Shown one piece after another: positions 36,354-45,790 of a DNA stretch of 64,000 bases. Every line of letters begins with the position of its first letter. The stretch's first letter is position 1. This DNA is from Clostridium chauvoei (lineage in GTDB: Bacteria; Bacillota; Clostridia; Clostridiales; Clostridiaceae): the NCBI RefSeq assembly GCF_002327185.1, contig NZ_CP018624.1:682001-746000 (forward strand). The letters are read 5' to 3'. The position numbers and the translations under genes were made by a program. Under the pieces are notes generated by a model. The model searched no databases. It had not been told where the DNA came from and was given only the letters and a program-made list of their open reading frames with translations.

Positions 36354-36971
36354 ATGGATATATTTACTATTGGACATTCAAATTATACTTTAGAAAAATT
36401 AATAGATATGTTAAGGTATCATAATATAAATTGTGTTGTAGATATTAGAGGAACACCCTATTCTAAATATAATATCCAATTTGATAAAGAGAAATTAAGA
36501 TATTCTTTAAGAAAAGAAGGCTTTATATATATTTATATGGGTAAAGAGTTAGCAGCTAAAAGAGATAATAAAGAATCTTATAATAATGAAGGATATGCAG
36601 ATTTTGAAAAAGTAGTACTAGAAACGGAGTTTTTGAAAGCAGTTGAAAGGTTAAAGATTGGGTGTAATAAAGGATATAAAATAGCACTTCTTGGTGCTAT
36701 GCAAGATCCAATAAGATGTCATAGAAGTATATTAGTAGGAAAAGCTTTAAAAAATTTAGGGTTTAACGTTAAACATATAATAGATGATTATTCTATTATA
36801 TTTCAAGAAGGTATAGAGGAAAATATTTTAGATAAATATTTTAAAGGTAGAGAACAACTGACTATTGATATATTACTTGGAAATGAAATGAGTAGAAAAG
36901 AAATGATAGAAGAAGGCTATAGGCTAGCTAATAAAGAAATTGGATATAGAATAGAGCATATTATAAAGTAA
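36354..36971 (+). CDS. DUF488 family protein
   Basis: Protein of 205 residues with the DUF488 hallmarks: TIGHSNYTLEKLIDML at the N-terminus, VVDIRGTPYSKY, and the Cys-His-Arg motif in DPIRCHRSILVG near residues 118-130. The family has no settled function; the conserved Cys and Arg suggest a catalytic or nucleotide-processing role. It has its own GGAGG site and is separated from the aminotransferase gene by a terminator. Confidence 0.82.
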   Translation: MDIFTIGHSNYTLEKLIDMLRYHNINCVVDIRGTPYSKYNIQFDKEKLRYSLRKEGFIYIYMGKELAAKRDNKESYNNEGYADFEKVVLETEFLKAVERLKIGCNKGYKIALLGAMQDPIRCHRSILVGKALKNLGFNVKHIIDDYSIIFQEGIEENILDKYFKGREQLTIDILLGNEMSRKEMIEEGYRLANKEIGYRIEHIIK

Positions 36972-37091
36972 AAGAGTAGATTTTAAATTTACAAAAAGTA
37001 CATATTTGGTTTTTGTGTATTATGATATAATTATACAATATTATTATATTTTAACAAGAAAATTAATACAGAATATAAGTGAGGGTACATT

Positions 37092-37724
37092 ATGAAAATG
37101 AAGAAATTATCATTACTAGTGGCAACAGTAGCATTAACAGTAGGATTAGCAGGTTGTATGCCAGGAGGTAATGCAAAGCTACCAGAAGGAGACGTAAAGG
37201 TTGCTAAACAAGAAATTCAAGGAGTAGTGGATCTTTTATTAGAATCAACAGATTATGGTAATGGTAAAAGTACTGTAGATTCAGTATTATTACCACAGGA
37301 TTCGCAATATGATATAAATATAGCTATAGAAAAGTATCAAGATGGTAATCTTGTTGATACAAAAGAAATAATTAATTATACAACTGAAAAAATAGAAAAA
37401 AATTCTATAGTTCATGTAATAATGAATGTTGGAAAAGCAAATGATGGAGAAAATACTAAATCAATATATTCAATAGCAGAAGTAGATAAAGAACATACAA
37501 AGGATGAAAAAAATCCAGAATATAAGTTAACAAAGATAAATGATTTAGCTTTAGATTATGATTTAAAGAGTGAAGCAACTCAACTTGGAAAAAATTTAAA
37601 TGAAGAAATAGCTTTAACAGGATATGTTAAATTTAAAGAGGATGATACTGAAAAAACAGCAAAAGATGAAGTAGCTAAATATAAAGAAGTAAACATAATA
37701 AAAATGAAAGTAACAAAGAAATAA
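37092..37724 (+). CDS. Hypothetical lipoprotein
   Basis: Secreted lipid-anchored protein of 210 residues. The signal sequence ends in lipobox GLAGC (Cys at 22). The mature part is rich in Lys, Asp and Glu (for example KAKDGEN-like polar stretches), with no recognised domain. I do not recognise the family. It is monocistronic, with a ribosome site GTGAGGG, and closes with a terminator. Confidence 0.7.
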   Translation: MKMKKLSLLVATVALTVGLAGCMPGGNAKLPEGDVKVAKQEIQGVVDLLLESTDYGNGKSTVDSVLLPQDSQYDINIAIEKYQDGNLVDTKEIINYTTEKIEKNSIVHVIMNVGKANDGENTKSIYSIAEVDKEHTKDEKNPEYKLTKINDLALDYDLKSEATQLGKNLNEEIALTGYVKFKEDDTEKTAKDEVAKYKEVNIIKMKVTKK

Positions 37725-37730
37725 TATATA

Positions 37731-37766
37731 AAATAGAGGTTTGATTTTTTAAATCTCTATTTTTTA
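37731..37766 (+). terminator. Terminator after the lipoprotein gene
   Basis: AAATAGAGGTTT (37731-37742) with AAATCTCTATTT (37751-37762), one G-T pair, then a T run. Confidence 0.8.
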
Positions 37767-37849
37767 TATAATAAATTAATATAAAATTTGATAGAATAGA
37801 AATAAATCTGTATAATAAGTATGAAACATAATAAATGGAGTGAATAAAC

Positions 37850-38509
37850 ATGAGATTAAGAAAAAAACCATGGGCTAGACCAGAATTAGAAAATTGTTCT
37901 TTTTTTGTAGTGAATCCAAAGGAGAATAAAGGAAAATGGAAAGAAAGCTTCGGTAATGATAAACCTATATATTTAGAGTTAGGCTGCGGAAAAGGTACAT
38001 TTGTTGCTGTACACGGATCAGAAAATAAAGATAAAAACTATATGGCTATAGATATAAAAGATGAAGTATTAGTATTAGCTAAAAGAAATATAGAAAAAGC
38101 TTATAAAGAAAAAGATAAAGAATTAGATAATATAAAACTAATGGCTCAGGAAATTAGACTAATTAATGAAATTTTAGGAGAAGGAGATACAGTAGATAGA
38201 ATATATATAAATTTCTGTAATCCTTGGCCAAAAGAAAGACATAAGAAAAGAAGATTAACACATACAAGACAATTAGAAAATTATAAAGAGTTTTTAAAGA
38301 AGGATGGAGAAATCTACTTTAAAACTGATGATGATGAATTATTCGAAGAATCACTAGAATACTTTAAAGAATCTGGATTTAATCTAGAATACATAACATA
38401 TGATTTACATAATAGTGACTTTGAAGGTAATGTAGAAACAGAACATGAAAAGATGTTTACAAAGATGGGTATAAATACTAAATTTTTAATTGCAAGAAGA
38501 GTAAAATAA
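37850..38509 (+). CDS. trmB: tRNA (guanine-N7-)-methyltransferase
   Basis: SAM-dependent enzyme that makes m7G46 in tRNA. The 219-residue length is typical. Landmarks are [10 protein letters not shown] at the N-terminus, motif [12 protein letters not shown] (44-54), [29 protein letters not shown] (the catalytic and tRNA-binding stretch, normally NFPDPWPK; here Cys-Asn replace Pro-Asp), and [12 protein letters not shown]. Monocistronic between two terminators. Confidence 0.93.
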   Translation: MRLRKKPWARPELENCSFFVVNPKENKGKWKESFGNDKPIYLELGCGKGTFVAVHGSENKDKNYMAIDIKDEVLVLAKRNIEKAYKEKDKELDNIKLMAQEIRLINEILGEGDTVDRIYINFCNPWPKERHKKRRLTHTRQLENYKEFLKKDGEIYFKTDDDELFEESLEYFKESGFNLEYITYDLHNSDFEGNVETEHEKMFTKMGINTKFLIARRVK

Positions 38510-38511
38510 AT

Positions 38512-38549
38512 AACAGGATATTAAGGTAAAACTTAATATCCTGTTTTTA
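38512..38549. terminator. Shared terminator between trmB and the ZIP gene
   Basis: Perfect 14-bp stem AACAGGATATTAAG/CTTAATATCCTGTT (38512-38545) with a 6-nt loop and T run on the plus strand. The convergent gene ends 20 bp further, so it may serve both directions. Confidence 0.88.
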
Positions 38550-38569
38550 TTGTTAAGAATAAATATATT

Positions 38570-39346
38570 TTAATGAAGTAGTATATGACTTAAAGGAATA
38601 ATACATATTCCAATAAAAATAGAAAGAATATATAGATTATCATAGCCATATTTTCTAGCTTCAGGGATTAATTCTTCAAAAGATATATAAAGCATTATAC
38701 CAGCAACAATTGCAAAAATAATAGAAAGTATTATTTCATTTATAAAAGGTTTTAAAACCAATAATGCTATAAGTGCCCCTATTGGTTCTGCAAGACCTGA
38801 AAGGAAAGTATATTTAAAAGCTTTAGATTTACTACCAGTTGAATAATATATTGGCATAGCTACAGAAATTCCTTCAGGAATATTGTGTAAAGCGATAGCA
38901 AGAGTAATTGATAATCCAAGTGTAGTATTTTCATATCCAGATACAAAGGTTGCAATGCCTTCGGGGAAATTATGTATCATAAGAGCAACCATTGAAACAA
39001 AACCAACTCTATATAATTTATTTTCTCGTTGACTTGGAATTAATCTAGGCTCTTCAGGAATAAATTTATCAATAAGCATAGCCATAAAAGCTCCAATAAG
39101 TAAAAATAAAAGTGTATAAATAATACCATGGACATTACCAAAATATTTTGTTAAAGTTTCTTCAGCAGAAGAAAATAAATCAGTAAAAGAAACAGAAATC
39201 ATAACTCCAGCAGAAAAGGCTAGAGAAAAACTTATAAGTTTTTTATTTTTAGATTTAGAAAAAAATACAATAAAAGCACCTATAATAGTAGACATACCTG
39301 CAATAGAAGATAAAATTAAGGGTACTAAACATTTATTATCAAACAT
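38570..39346 (-). CDS. zupT: ZIP-family divalent metal transporter (ZupT-like)
   Basis: Membrane transporter of 258 residues taking up zinc or other divalent metals. Eight hydrophobic helices are visible. Signature motifs are HNFPEGIATF (helix 4) and HNIPEGISVA (helix 5), whose His and Glu line the metal path, as in ZupT. The segment between helices 3 and 4 has the charged DKFIPEEPR stretch. The gene is alone on the minus strand, with AGGAGG-like GGAGGTTTTT upstream of its ATG. Confidence 0.9.
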   Translation of the reverse strand: MFDNKCLVPLILSSIAGMSTIIGAFIVFFSKSKNKKLISFSLAFSAGVMISVSFTDLFSSAEETLTKYFGNVHGIIYTLLFLLIGAFMAMLIDKFIPEEPRLIPSQRENKLYRVGFVSMVALMIHNFPEGIATFVSGYENTTLGLSITLAIALHNIPEGISVAMPIYYSTGSKSKAFKYTFLSGLAEPIGALIALLVLKPFINEIILSIIFAIVAGIMLYISFEELIPEARKYGYDNLYILSIFIGICIIPLSHILLH

Positions 39347-39573
39347 AAATAAAAACCTCCATATACAAGTAATTATCTATAAAAATTACTCTTTAATAAA
39401 TATATTAGAAGTTTTTATAAGCTATGCAAAACTTTAAGAATTTAATGTAATTATAATAGCTTTAAAATAAAAATTAGTATATAATAAAATGATTATTTTA
39501 TTATATTTAAGTATAGTAGGTAAATATAATGTATATCATAAGATTAAGTAATTTTTAATGAGGAGAATAGGGA

Positions 39574-40401
39574 ATGGGGAAATATAGAATAGAAGAAAAT
39601 TTAACTATGATTCCATTAATGTGGAGAATTACAAAAGCTAATTTATTTTGTGATAAAGATATAAAATATAGAGATGTAAAATATGGTGAACATAAAAGAC
39701 AATATTATAGAATTTTTGAAGGTAAAGATTCTAAAAAACCACTTATATATTTTATTCATGGGGGTGGATGGTGGCATGGTAGCCCTAAAATGTGTACATG
39801 TATAGGAAAATACTTTAATAAATTAGGGTACACAGTAGTATTGCCAGCTTATAGATTAGTACCTTTATATAAATATCCAACACAGATAGAAGATGTTTTT
39901 AAAGGATTTTCAGATTACATAAATAAAAATAATTCCATTAAAAATGGAGTAATAGTTATGGGGTTTTCAGCAGGTGGAGAACTTACAGCTAATTTAGTAT
40001 TTAATAAAAAAATGCAGAAAAAATATAATATAGATAGTTCATTATTTAAAAAGATGGTTTCAATATCAGGGGTTTTAGATTTTAATAAGTGTACATCAAA
40101 GCATTCTAAAACATTAATTGAAAATTATTTAGGTTTAAATAGTAACTTTAATGATAAAAACCCTGTGGATTTAATTAAAAATACGACAAATACTAAAGTA
40201 TTATGTATTCATGGAGATAGAGATCCTTTAATAGATAAAGAAAATGCATATAGCTTTGTAGATAAAATAAACGAGTTTAATGGAGAGGGTAAAGTAATTT
40301 TACTAAAGGGTAAGCATCATTCGGATATGACGGGATTATTAATTGGAGAGGGGGAAAAAAATTCTGAAAAAATATTAGAATTTATAAATGTTGATGAGTA
40401 A
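39574..40401 (+). CDS. Alpha/beta hydrolase (esterase-like)
   Basis: Hydrolase of 275 residues. The oxyanion motif is HGGGWWHGS near residues 66-74, nucleophile elbow GFSAGGE near 131-137 (Ser is the nucleophile), acid Asp in HGDRDPL and catalytic His in GKHHSDMTG. This HGGG-type layout is that of the hormone-sensitive-lipase-like or BD-FAE esterases. No signal peptide. It overlaps the following acyltransferase by 14 bp, so an acetylate/deacetylate pair acting on a glycan is possible but unproven. Confidence 0.8.
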   Translation: MGKYRIEENLTMIPLMWRITKANLFCDKDIKYRDVKYGEHKRQYYRIFEGKDSKKPLIYFIHGGGWWHGSPKMCTCIGKYFNKLGYTVVLPAYRLVPLYKYPTQIEDVFKGFSDYINKNNSIKNGVIVMGFSAGGELTANLVFNKKMQKKYNIDSSLFKKMVSISGVLDFNKCTSKHSKTLIENYLGLNSNFNDKNPVDLIKNTTNTKVLCIHGDRDPLIDKENAYSFVDKINEFNGEGKVILLKGKHHSDMTGLLIGEGEKNSEKILEFINVDE

Positions 40402-41430
40402 AATACTAATTAAGAGAAATTATTTATTAGATAATCTAAAAGTATTACTAATATTTTGTGTGGTTTTTGGTCATGTTATTGAATATTACATAAATCAAAG
40501 TCAAATTTTAAAAGGAATTTATATTTTTATATATATATTCCATATGCCACTTTTTGTATTTATATCAGGATATTTTTCTAAGAACATAGAAAAAATAAGT
40601 AAGTCAGCAATAAAAGGATTACTTTTGCCTTACATAATCTTTAATATGATATGGTATACGGCTGTATATATTGGAACGAGAGAATTTATGTTTTCAGTAC
40701 TTTATCCTGGCTGGACATTATGGTATCTTTTGAGTTTATTTTTTTGGAGAATAAGCTTAAAGCATTTAATTAATATAAAATATATACTGCCAATAAGTTT
40801 CATATTTGGACTTTTAATAGGATTATTGCCAGGAGGAAGTTCAGTTTTATCAATTTCAAGAACCATAACTTTTTTACCATTTTTCTTATTAGGATATTAT
40901 ACTAGAGAAAATCACTTAGATAAAATTAAAGAAAAGAATAAATTAATATCAACTATAATAATAATAATATTTATATGTATAACTTTTTATGTAGTAAAAA
41001 TAATATTATAGATTATAAGTTTTTCTATAATTCAAAATCATATTATGAATCAGGATTAACAGTTTTTCAAGGTATATTTTTTAGAATTTTACTTTATATA
41101 GGGTCAATAGTATTTAGTATTTGTATAATAAATATAACTCCTAAAATAAAAGTTATATATTCATATATAGGAAAAGCTACGATGAATATATATGTATTTC
41201 ATATATATTTAATACTATTAGTATATTTCTTCATTCCTAAATGGAATTTAAGTTATATTAAAAATATATTATTACTTTTAAGTCCATTTTTAATAATATA
41301 TATATTAGCAAGAAAACCCGTAGATAAAGTTTATAATGGTATATTTTATCCTGTAAATAAGGGTATATATCATGGAAAGAAATCACTAAAAAATATAAAG
41401 GTAGATAAGAATAAACATCAAAATATTTAA
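40388..41430 (+). pseudogene. Acyltransferase_3 family membrane protein split by a frameshift
   Basis: The first frame (40388-41011) encodes the N-terminal 207 residues of an OafA/fucose-4-O-acetylase-like membrane acyltransferase: RNYLLDNLKVLLIFCVVFGH with the conserved His, then FHMPLFVFISGYF. The frame ends in IIL-stop, but the next frame continues without loss (KNNIIDYKFFYNSKSYYESG to 41430), completing the last helices. The break lies at the run of five A at 40996-41000; six A would restore one protein of about 346 residues. It could be phase variation, a real mutation or a read error. Confidence 0.8.
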
Positions 41431-41459
41431 AAATTCTTTTTAATATTTTGATGTTTTTA
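41413..41459 (+). terminator. Terminator after the acyltransferase
   Basis: Perfect 15-bp stem AAACATCAAAATATT (41413-41427) with AATATTTTGATGTTT (41442-41456), then T-rich tail; the left arm includes the last codons. Confidence 0.88.
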
Positions 41460-41489
41460 TATTTACAATTGGTAAATAGTAATATATAC

Positions 41490-41505
41490 TAGTGTATATA
41501 CACTA
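41490..41505. promoter_or_regulatory. Palindromic operator before the NiaX-like gene
   Basis: Perfect 16-bp palindrome TAGTGTATATACACTA, 16 bp before the start codon and touching the AAGGGGG ribosome site. Position fits a repressor site (for example a vitamin-responsive regulator such as NiaR), but the protein is not known from this window. Confidence 0.6.
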
Positions 41506-41520
41506 AGGGGGCTTAAAAAT

Positions 41521-42048
41521 ATGAGAAACATAATAAAAGTTAAAGAAATGATTATTGCAGCGCTTTTAATAGCTTTAGCAGTAATAATACCAATACAATT
41601 TGGATTTTTAAAGATTATAGTAGGTCCATTTACAGCAACTATTGCATCTCATGTACCTATGTTTATAGCAATGCTAATTTCACCAATGGTGGCTATAGCT
41701 GTTGGTGTGGGGTCAGGAATTGGGTTTTTACTTTCAGGTATGCCCATGCATGTTGTATTTAGAGCTTTTACACATATTATAGTTGGATTTATTGGGGCAA
41801 AAATAATAAAAAAGAGAAAAAATTTAAAAGAAGCTATAATAGTAACAGCACCTATTCATGGAGTATTAGAAGGTCTAGCTATAATACCATTTGGGTTTAG
41901 TATGTACCAGGTTATAGTAGTAACAATTATAGGAACAATTATACATCATACAATAGATGGGATAATTTCTTTTATATTAGCAAATTCATTAGCAAAGGCA
42001 AAAAATAAAGATATGTACACAGTTTTTAATGATAACGCAACAATATAA
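41521..42048 (+). CDS. niaX: ECF transporter S component, NiaX-like (probable niacin)
   Basis: Substrate-binding membrane subunit of an energy-coupling-factor vitamin importer; it would share the EcfAA'T module encoded elsewhere. It is 175 residues with five to six helices. The stretch KIIVGPFTATIASHVPMFIA, then GIGFLLSGMPMHVVFRAFTH and TAPIHGVLEGLAIIPFGF, resembles NiaX-type niacin S components as I remember them. Vitamin assignment is moderate. It stands alone behind a perfect palindrome, as expected for a regulated vitamin gene. Confidence 0.7.
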   Translation: MRNIIKVKEMIIAALLIALAVIIPIQFGFLKIIVGPFTATIASHVPMFIAMLISPMVAIAVGVGSGIGFLLSGMPMHVVFRAFTHIIVGFIGAKIIKKRKNLKEAIIVTAPIHGVLEGLAIIPFGFSMYQVIVVTIIGTIIHHTIDGIISFILANSLAKAKNKDMYTVFNDNATI

Positions 42049-42062
42049 TATTAAAAATAATG

Positions 42063-42099
42063 AAAAGCATTAAAGTAATTTTATTTTAATGCTTTTTAT
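42063..42099 (+). terminator. Terminator after the NiaX-like gene
   Basis: AAAAGCATTAAA with TTTAATGCTTTT (42063-42096), followed by a short T run. Confidence 0.82.
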
Positions 42100-42185
42100 T
42101 AATTAAAAGATTCAATTAATTGACATTGATTTATAAAGATGCCATAATTATATTGAGCATAAAAAGGGTTACAAGAGGTATAAAT

Positions 42186-42743
42186 ATGAATATTAGAGAT
42201 TTATTAGAAGAAAATCCGGTTATAGCGGCAGTTAAAAATTATGAGGATTTAGAGTTAGCTTTAGATTCAGAGTTAGAGGTTATATTTGTATTATTTGGGG
42301 ACCTACTTAATGTAAAGGATATAAGTAAAAAAATAAGTGATAAAAACAAAATAGGTATAGTTCATGTAGATTTACTTGAAGGTATAACGAATAAAGAAGT
42401 GGCTATTAAATTCTTAAAAAAAGAGACAAGCTTTAAAGGGATTATAAGTACAAAATCTCAAGTGGTTAAAGCGGCTAAAAGTAATGGTTTTATATCTATT
42501 CAAAGAATATTTGTATTTGATACGCTATCATTAAATAATGCAAAAAAACATTTAATGGATGAGTGTGATGCAATAGAAGTATTGCCTGGTATAATTCCAA
42601 AAGTTATTAAGGAATTGGCTAAGAAATCTTCAAAGCCAATTGTATCAGGAGGATTAATAGATGCAAAAGAAGAGATTATTATGGCTTTAAATTCTGGAGC
42701 TACTTGTGTGTCTACAACTAAAAAGGAAATATGGAACATGTAA
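42186..42743 (+). CDS. glpP: GlpP-type glycerol-3-phosphate responsive antiterminator
   Basis: RNA-binding TIM-barrel regulator that, with glycerol-3-phosphate, allows read-through of glp terminators. It is 185 residues; recognisable stretches are LLEENPVIAAVKNYEDLE, FGDLLNVKDISKKI, GIVHVDLLEGI, and VLPGIIPKVIKEL with PIVSGGLI. The ATG at 42186 is chosen because AAGAGGT precedes it; the frame is open further upstream from 42120 without a ribosome site. No glpF, glpK or glpD lies here, so the target is elsewhere. mgsA follows, another gene tied to triose phosphates. Confidence 0.88.
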   Translation: MNIRDLLEENPVIAAVKNYEDLELALDSELEVIFVLFGDLLNVKDISKKISDKNKIGIVHVDLLEGITNKEVAIKFLKKETSFKGIISTKSQVVKAAKSNGFISIQRIFVFDTLSLNNAKKHLMDECDAIEVLPGIIPKVIKELAKKSSKPIVSGGLIDAKEEIIMALNSGATCVSTTKKEIWNM

Positions 42744-42803
42744 GCTAATGAAGAATATATAAATTTATTTATATAGATTAACTTATTTTGGAGGAAGATA
42801 AAA

Positions 42804-43172
42804 ATGAACATTGCTATTATCGCACATGACGAAAAAAAGAGTGAAATGATTGAATTTGTAAAAAAGTATAAAGATGTCTTTGAAAATCATAATATTTTTG
42901 CAACAGGAACAACTGGAGGAATTATAGAAAGAGAAACAGGTTTTAGTGTATGCAAATATCTATCAGGACCTTTAGGTGGAGACCAACAAATAGGAGCTAA
43001 AATTGCAGTAGGAGAAATAGATATAGTTATATTCTTTAGAGATCCGTTAACAGCACAGCCACATGAACCAGATGTAACAGCATTAATAAGATTATGTGAT
43101 GTACATAACACTCCTGTAGCAACTAATTTTGGAGCAGCTGAAGTGTTTTTAAAAGCAATAATAAGTAGATAA
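42804..43172 (+). CDS. mgsA: Methylglyoxal synthase
   Basis: Converts dihydroxyacetone phosphate to methylglyoxal and phosphate, a bypass that frees phosphate when sugar phosphates build up. The 122 residues match the family: [39 protein letters not shown] and [15 protein letters not shown] with the catalytic Asp and His. AGGAGG... appears as GGAGGAAG before the start. It lies 60 bp after glpP and probably shares its transcript, grouping two genes of glycerol/triose-phosphate control. Confidence 0.95.
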   Translation: MNIAIIAHDEKKSEMIEFVKKYKDVFENHNIFATGTTGGIIERETGFSVCKYLSGPLGGDQQIGAKIAVGEIDIVIFFRDPLTAQPHEPDVTALIRLCDVHNTPVATNFGAAEVFLKAIISR

Positions 43173-43269
43173 AATTATAAAAGAGCTAGAATATTCAGGT
43201 AATATGTAGACAATTTAGTTTATAAATGTTAAAATATTACTGTAACATATTTAGTGTGCTAAGTAAAAT

Positions 43270-43316
43270 AAAGTCAAGTAAAATTAATTATAGTTTTGCT
43301 TGACTTTTTATTTTTA
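43270..43316 (+). terminator. Terminator after mgsA
   Basis: AAAGTCAAGTAAAA pairs with TTTTGCTTGACTTT across a 10-nt loop (43270-43307), then TTATTTTT. Confidence 0.8.
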
Positions 43317-43416
43317 AAATTTAAGCCTAATATATTATTGAGAATATAAGTTAGGTATCATATCCTATTAAATTTGAATAATATAAAGGGGAAAATTATT
43401 TTTATAAGGAATAAAA

Positions 43417-43899
43417 ATGAATTTTAATGAATTCAATAATTTTGAAGAATTTGCAAAAAAATTTGGATACACAAGTGATTCAGGGTGTAATGATATAAAG
43501 GGTGGTTTTCAAGATTTAAATCCTGAAATTTTTATAGTTATTGGGGAACTATTAGGAAATGTAATGGCAGGTAATTTACCTTTTAATGTACAAAATGCAG
43601 TAGGAAACTGGTTGCAATTAGTAGGGCAAGCTATATTAACATATAATGCCCAACAGCAATACTTTGAAGGTGGACCAGGAAACTACTATAATACTACAAA
43701 TAAAAATGTAAATAATTCTAATTGCACACAAAATAATAATACAGAAAATAGTAGCAATTCGAGTAACAAAAAACATAATAATATAAAGAATAATAGTACG
43801 GATGTAGACAAATTAAAGGAAAATATAGATACATTAACAAAAGAAGTACAGGAACTAAAAAAAGATATGGAAAGAATAAGAAAAGGATATACCCCTTAA
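43417..43899 (+). CDS. Hypothetical protein with Asn-rich linker and C-terminal coiled coil
   Basis: Protein of 160 residues that I cannot assign. Residues 1-35 are acidic/aromatic (FNEFNNFEEFAKKFGY). Residues 36-80 are hydrophobic with PEIFIVIGELLGNVMAGNLP and NAVGNWLQLVGQAILTYN. Residues 88-125 are almost only Asn, Ser, Thr and Lys, and 127-155 form a coiled coil (DKLKENIDTLTKEVQELKKD). There is no signal peptide. It resembles small clostridial proteins of unknown role, possibly related to the spore or surface. The ribosome site is weak (AAGGAATA). Monocistronic. Confidence 0.6.
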   Translation: MNFNEFNNFEEFAKKFGYTSDSGCNDIKGGFQDLNPEIFIVIGELLGNVMAGNLPFNVQNAVGNWLQLVGQAILTYNAQQQYFEGGPGNYYNTTNKNVNNSNCTQNNNTENSSNSSNKKHNNIKNNSTDVDKLKENIDTLTKEVQELKKDMERIRKGYTP

Positions 43900-43999
43900 T
43901 GTTAAATTAAAGTATATTCTTTTTTATTTATGTTTATTTACAAGAATAGAAAATAAGAATTTATCAAAAATAAACAATAGAAGTTATATTAAGAATAAT

Positions 44000-44092
44000 T
44001 TGACAAATTTACACAATAAGTATAAAATTAGACTAATTTATTAAGTTAATCAGGGCAATAACCTAAAATACATTAGGGGAGTCCTTTTTTTA
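44000..44092 (+). promoter_or_regulatory. Promoter and attenuator-like leader of the ACT/UPF0210 operon
   Basis: TTGACA (44000-44005), a 17-bp spacer and TAAAAT (44023-44028) form a strong promoter. About 20 nt after the predicted start the leader has a hairpin CCTAA (44062-44066) with TTAGG (44073-44077), outer pairs AGG with CCT, then seven T (44085-44091), ending 19 bp before the gene. A terminator inside the leader implies regulated read-through; no known riboswitch class is recognised. Confidence 0.6.
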
Positions 44093-44110
44093 TATTAAAA
44101 GGAGTGAGTT

Positions 44111-44383
44111 TTGATGAAGGCAATTTTAACAGTTATAGGTAAAGACAGAGTAGGAATAATTGCAGGAGTTAGCAATGAATTATTAAAACAAAATATAAAT
44201 ATTTTAGATGTAACCCAAACAATAATGGAAGATTACTTTACAATGATAATGATGCTTGATTTACAAAAGGCTAATGGAACTTTTGATGATGCAAAGAAAG
44301 CTTTACTTTCAAAAGGCGAAGAATTAGGTGTAGATGTTAAAATTCAAAGAGCTGAGATCTTTAATTCAATGCATACACTATAA
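44111..44383 (+). CDS. ACT-domain protein, UPF0237
   Basis: Small regulator-like protein of 90 residues made of one ACT domain: MKAILTVIGKDRVGIIAGVSNEL begins with the beta-strand and the DRVGI ligand-loop, then NINILDVTQTIMEDYFTM. ACT domains often bind amino acids. It is nearly always next to UPF0210, which follows 15 bp on, so the two probably act together. An AAAGGAG site precedes the TTG/ATG region; ATG at 44114 would also be possible, removing one Met. Confidence 0.85.
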   Translation: MMKAILTVIGKDRVGIIAGVSNELLKQNINILDVTQTIMEDYFTMIMMLDLQKANGTFDDAKKALLSKGEELGVDVKIQRAEIFNSMHTL

Positions 44384-44398
44384 CTTGGAGGTAGAGAT

Positions 44399-45754
44399 AT
44401 GAATGTAAATAACATATTAGAAACTATCAAAATGATAGAAGAAGAAAAACTTGATATAAGAACTATTACAATGGGGATTTCTTTATTAGATTGTATTGAC
44501 TCTGATGGAGATAAAGCAAGAGAAAAAATATATAATAAAATTGTGACTTCAGCAAAGGATTTAGTTAAAGTTGCAAATGAAATAGAGAATGAATTTGGAG
44601 TTCCAATTGTTAATAAGAGGGTTTCAGTAACGCCAATTTCTATAATAGCAGGAGCTACAAATGAAGATAATTATGTGAAATTTGCAGAGACATTAGATAA
44701 AGCGGCACATACATTAGGAATAGATTTTATTGGAGGGTTTTCAGCCCTTGTTCAAAAAGGATATACTAAAGGTGATAAAATATTAATTAAGTCTATTCCA
44801 GAGGCTCTAGCTAAAACTACTAAGGTTTGTTCATCAGTAAATGTTGGTTCAACAAGATGTGGAATAAATATGGATGCTGTAAAAGAAATGGGTGAAATTA
44901 TTAAAAAAACTGCAGAATTAACAAAGGATACTAAGGGATTTGGATGTGCAAAGCTTGTTGTATTCTGTAATGCAGTTGAAGATAATCCATTTATGGCAGG
45001 AGCATTTCATGGAGTTGGAGAAGCAGATAGAATTATAAATGTGGGAGTTAGTGGTCCAGGAGTAGTGCAAAGAGCTTTAGAAAAGGTTAAGGGTGAATCT
45101 TTTGATGTAGTTTCAGAAACTATTAAAAAGACAGCCTTTAAAATTACTAGAATGGGTCAATTAGTGGCTAAAGAAGCATCAAGTAGATTAGGTGTCCCTT
45201 TTGGAATAGTAGACTTATCATTAGCACCAACACCTGCAATTGGGGATTCGGTTGCTCATATATTAGAAGAAATGGGACTAGAAGTTGTAGGTACTCATGG
45301 AACAACAGCCGCTTTAGCACTTTTAAATGATGCTGTTAAAAAAGGTGGAGTTATGGCATGTAGTCATGTTGGAGGGTTAAGCGGAGCATTTATTCCAGTA
45401 TCAGAGGATGCAGGGATGATAGATGCTGTACTTAATGGTTCTCTTAATTTAGAAAAACTTGAAGCTATGACAGCAATATGCTCAGTAGGATTAGATATGA
45501 TAGCAGTTCCAGGAGATACACCATCTGAGACTATATCAGCAATGATAGCAGATGAGTCAGCTATAGGAATGATAAATAATAAAACAACAGCAGTAAGAGT
45601 AATTCCTGCACCAGGATGTAATATAGGAGATATGGTTGAATTTGGAGGACTTTTAGGTACAGCTCCAGTAATGCCAGTAAATAAATATTCCTCTTCTTTA
45701 TTTATAAAAAGGGGTGGGAGAATACCAGCACCAATACATTCATTTAAGAATTAA
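44399..45754 (+). CDS. UPF0210 (DUF711, PFL-like) protein
   Basis: Protein of 451 residues of the UPF0210/DUF711 family, which has a fold related to pyruvate formate-lyase but no glycyl radical motif. Stretches such as [26 protein letters not shown] near the N-terminus, [14 protein letters not shown] at the C-terminus and Gly-rich loops ([14 protein letters not shown]) match this family. Function is unknown. It is paired with the ACT protein, which may sense the ligand. AACTTGGAGG gives a good ribosome site. Confidence 0.85.
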   Translation: MNVNNILETIKMIEEEKLDIRTITMGISLLDCIDSDGDKAREKIYNKIVTSAKDLVKVANEIENEFGVPIVNKRVSVTPISIIAGATNEDNYVKFAETLDKAAHTLGIDFIGGFSALVQKGYTKGDKILIKSIPEALAKTTKVCSSVNVGSTRCGINMDAVKEMGEIIKKTAELTKDTKGFGCAKLVVFCNAVEDNPFMAGAFHGVGEADRIINVGVSGPGVVQRALEKVKGESFDVVSETIKKTAFKITRMGQLVAKEASSRLGVPFGIVDLSLAPTPAIGDSVAHILEEMGLEVVGTHGTTAALALLNDAVKKGGVMACSHVGGLSGAFIPVSEDAGMIDAVLNGSLNLEKLEAMTAICSVGLDMIAVPGDTPSETISAMIADESAIGMINNKTTAVRVIPAPGCNIGDMVEFGGLLGTAPVMPVNKYSSSLFIKRGGRIPAPIHSFKN

Positions 45755-45790
45755 CAAAAAAATCTCTAGAGTAAATCTAGAGATTTTTTA
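45755..45790. terminator. Shared terminator between UPF0210 and the GntR/RCK gene
   Basis: Perfect stem AAATCTCTAGA (45760-45770) with TCTAGAGATTT (45776-45786), A run before and T run after, so usable in both directions. Confidence 0.88.
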
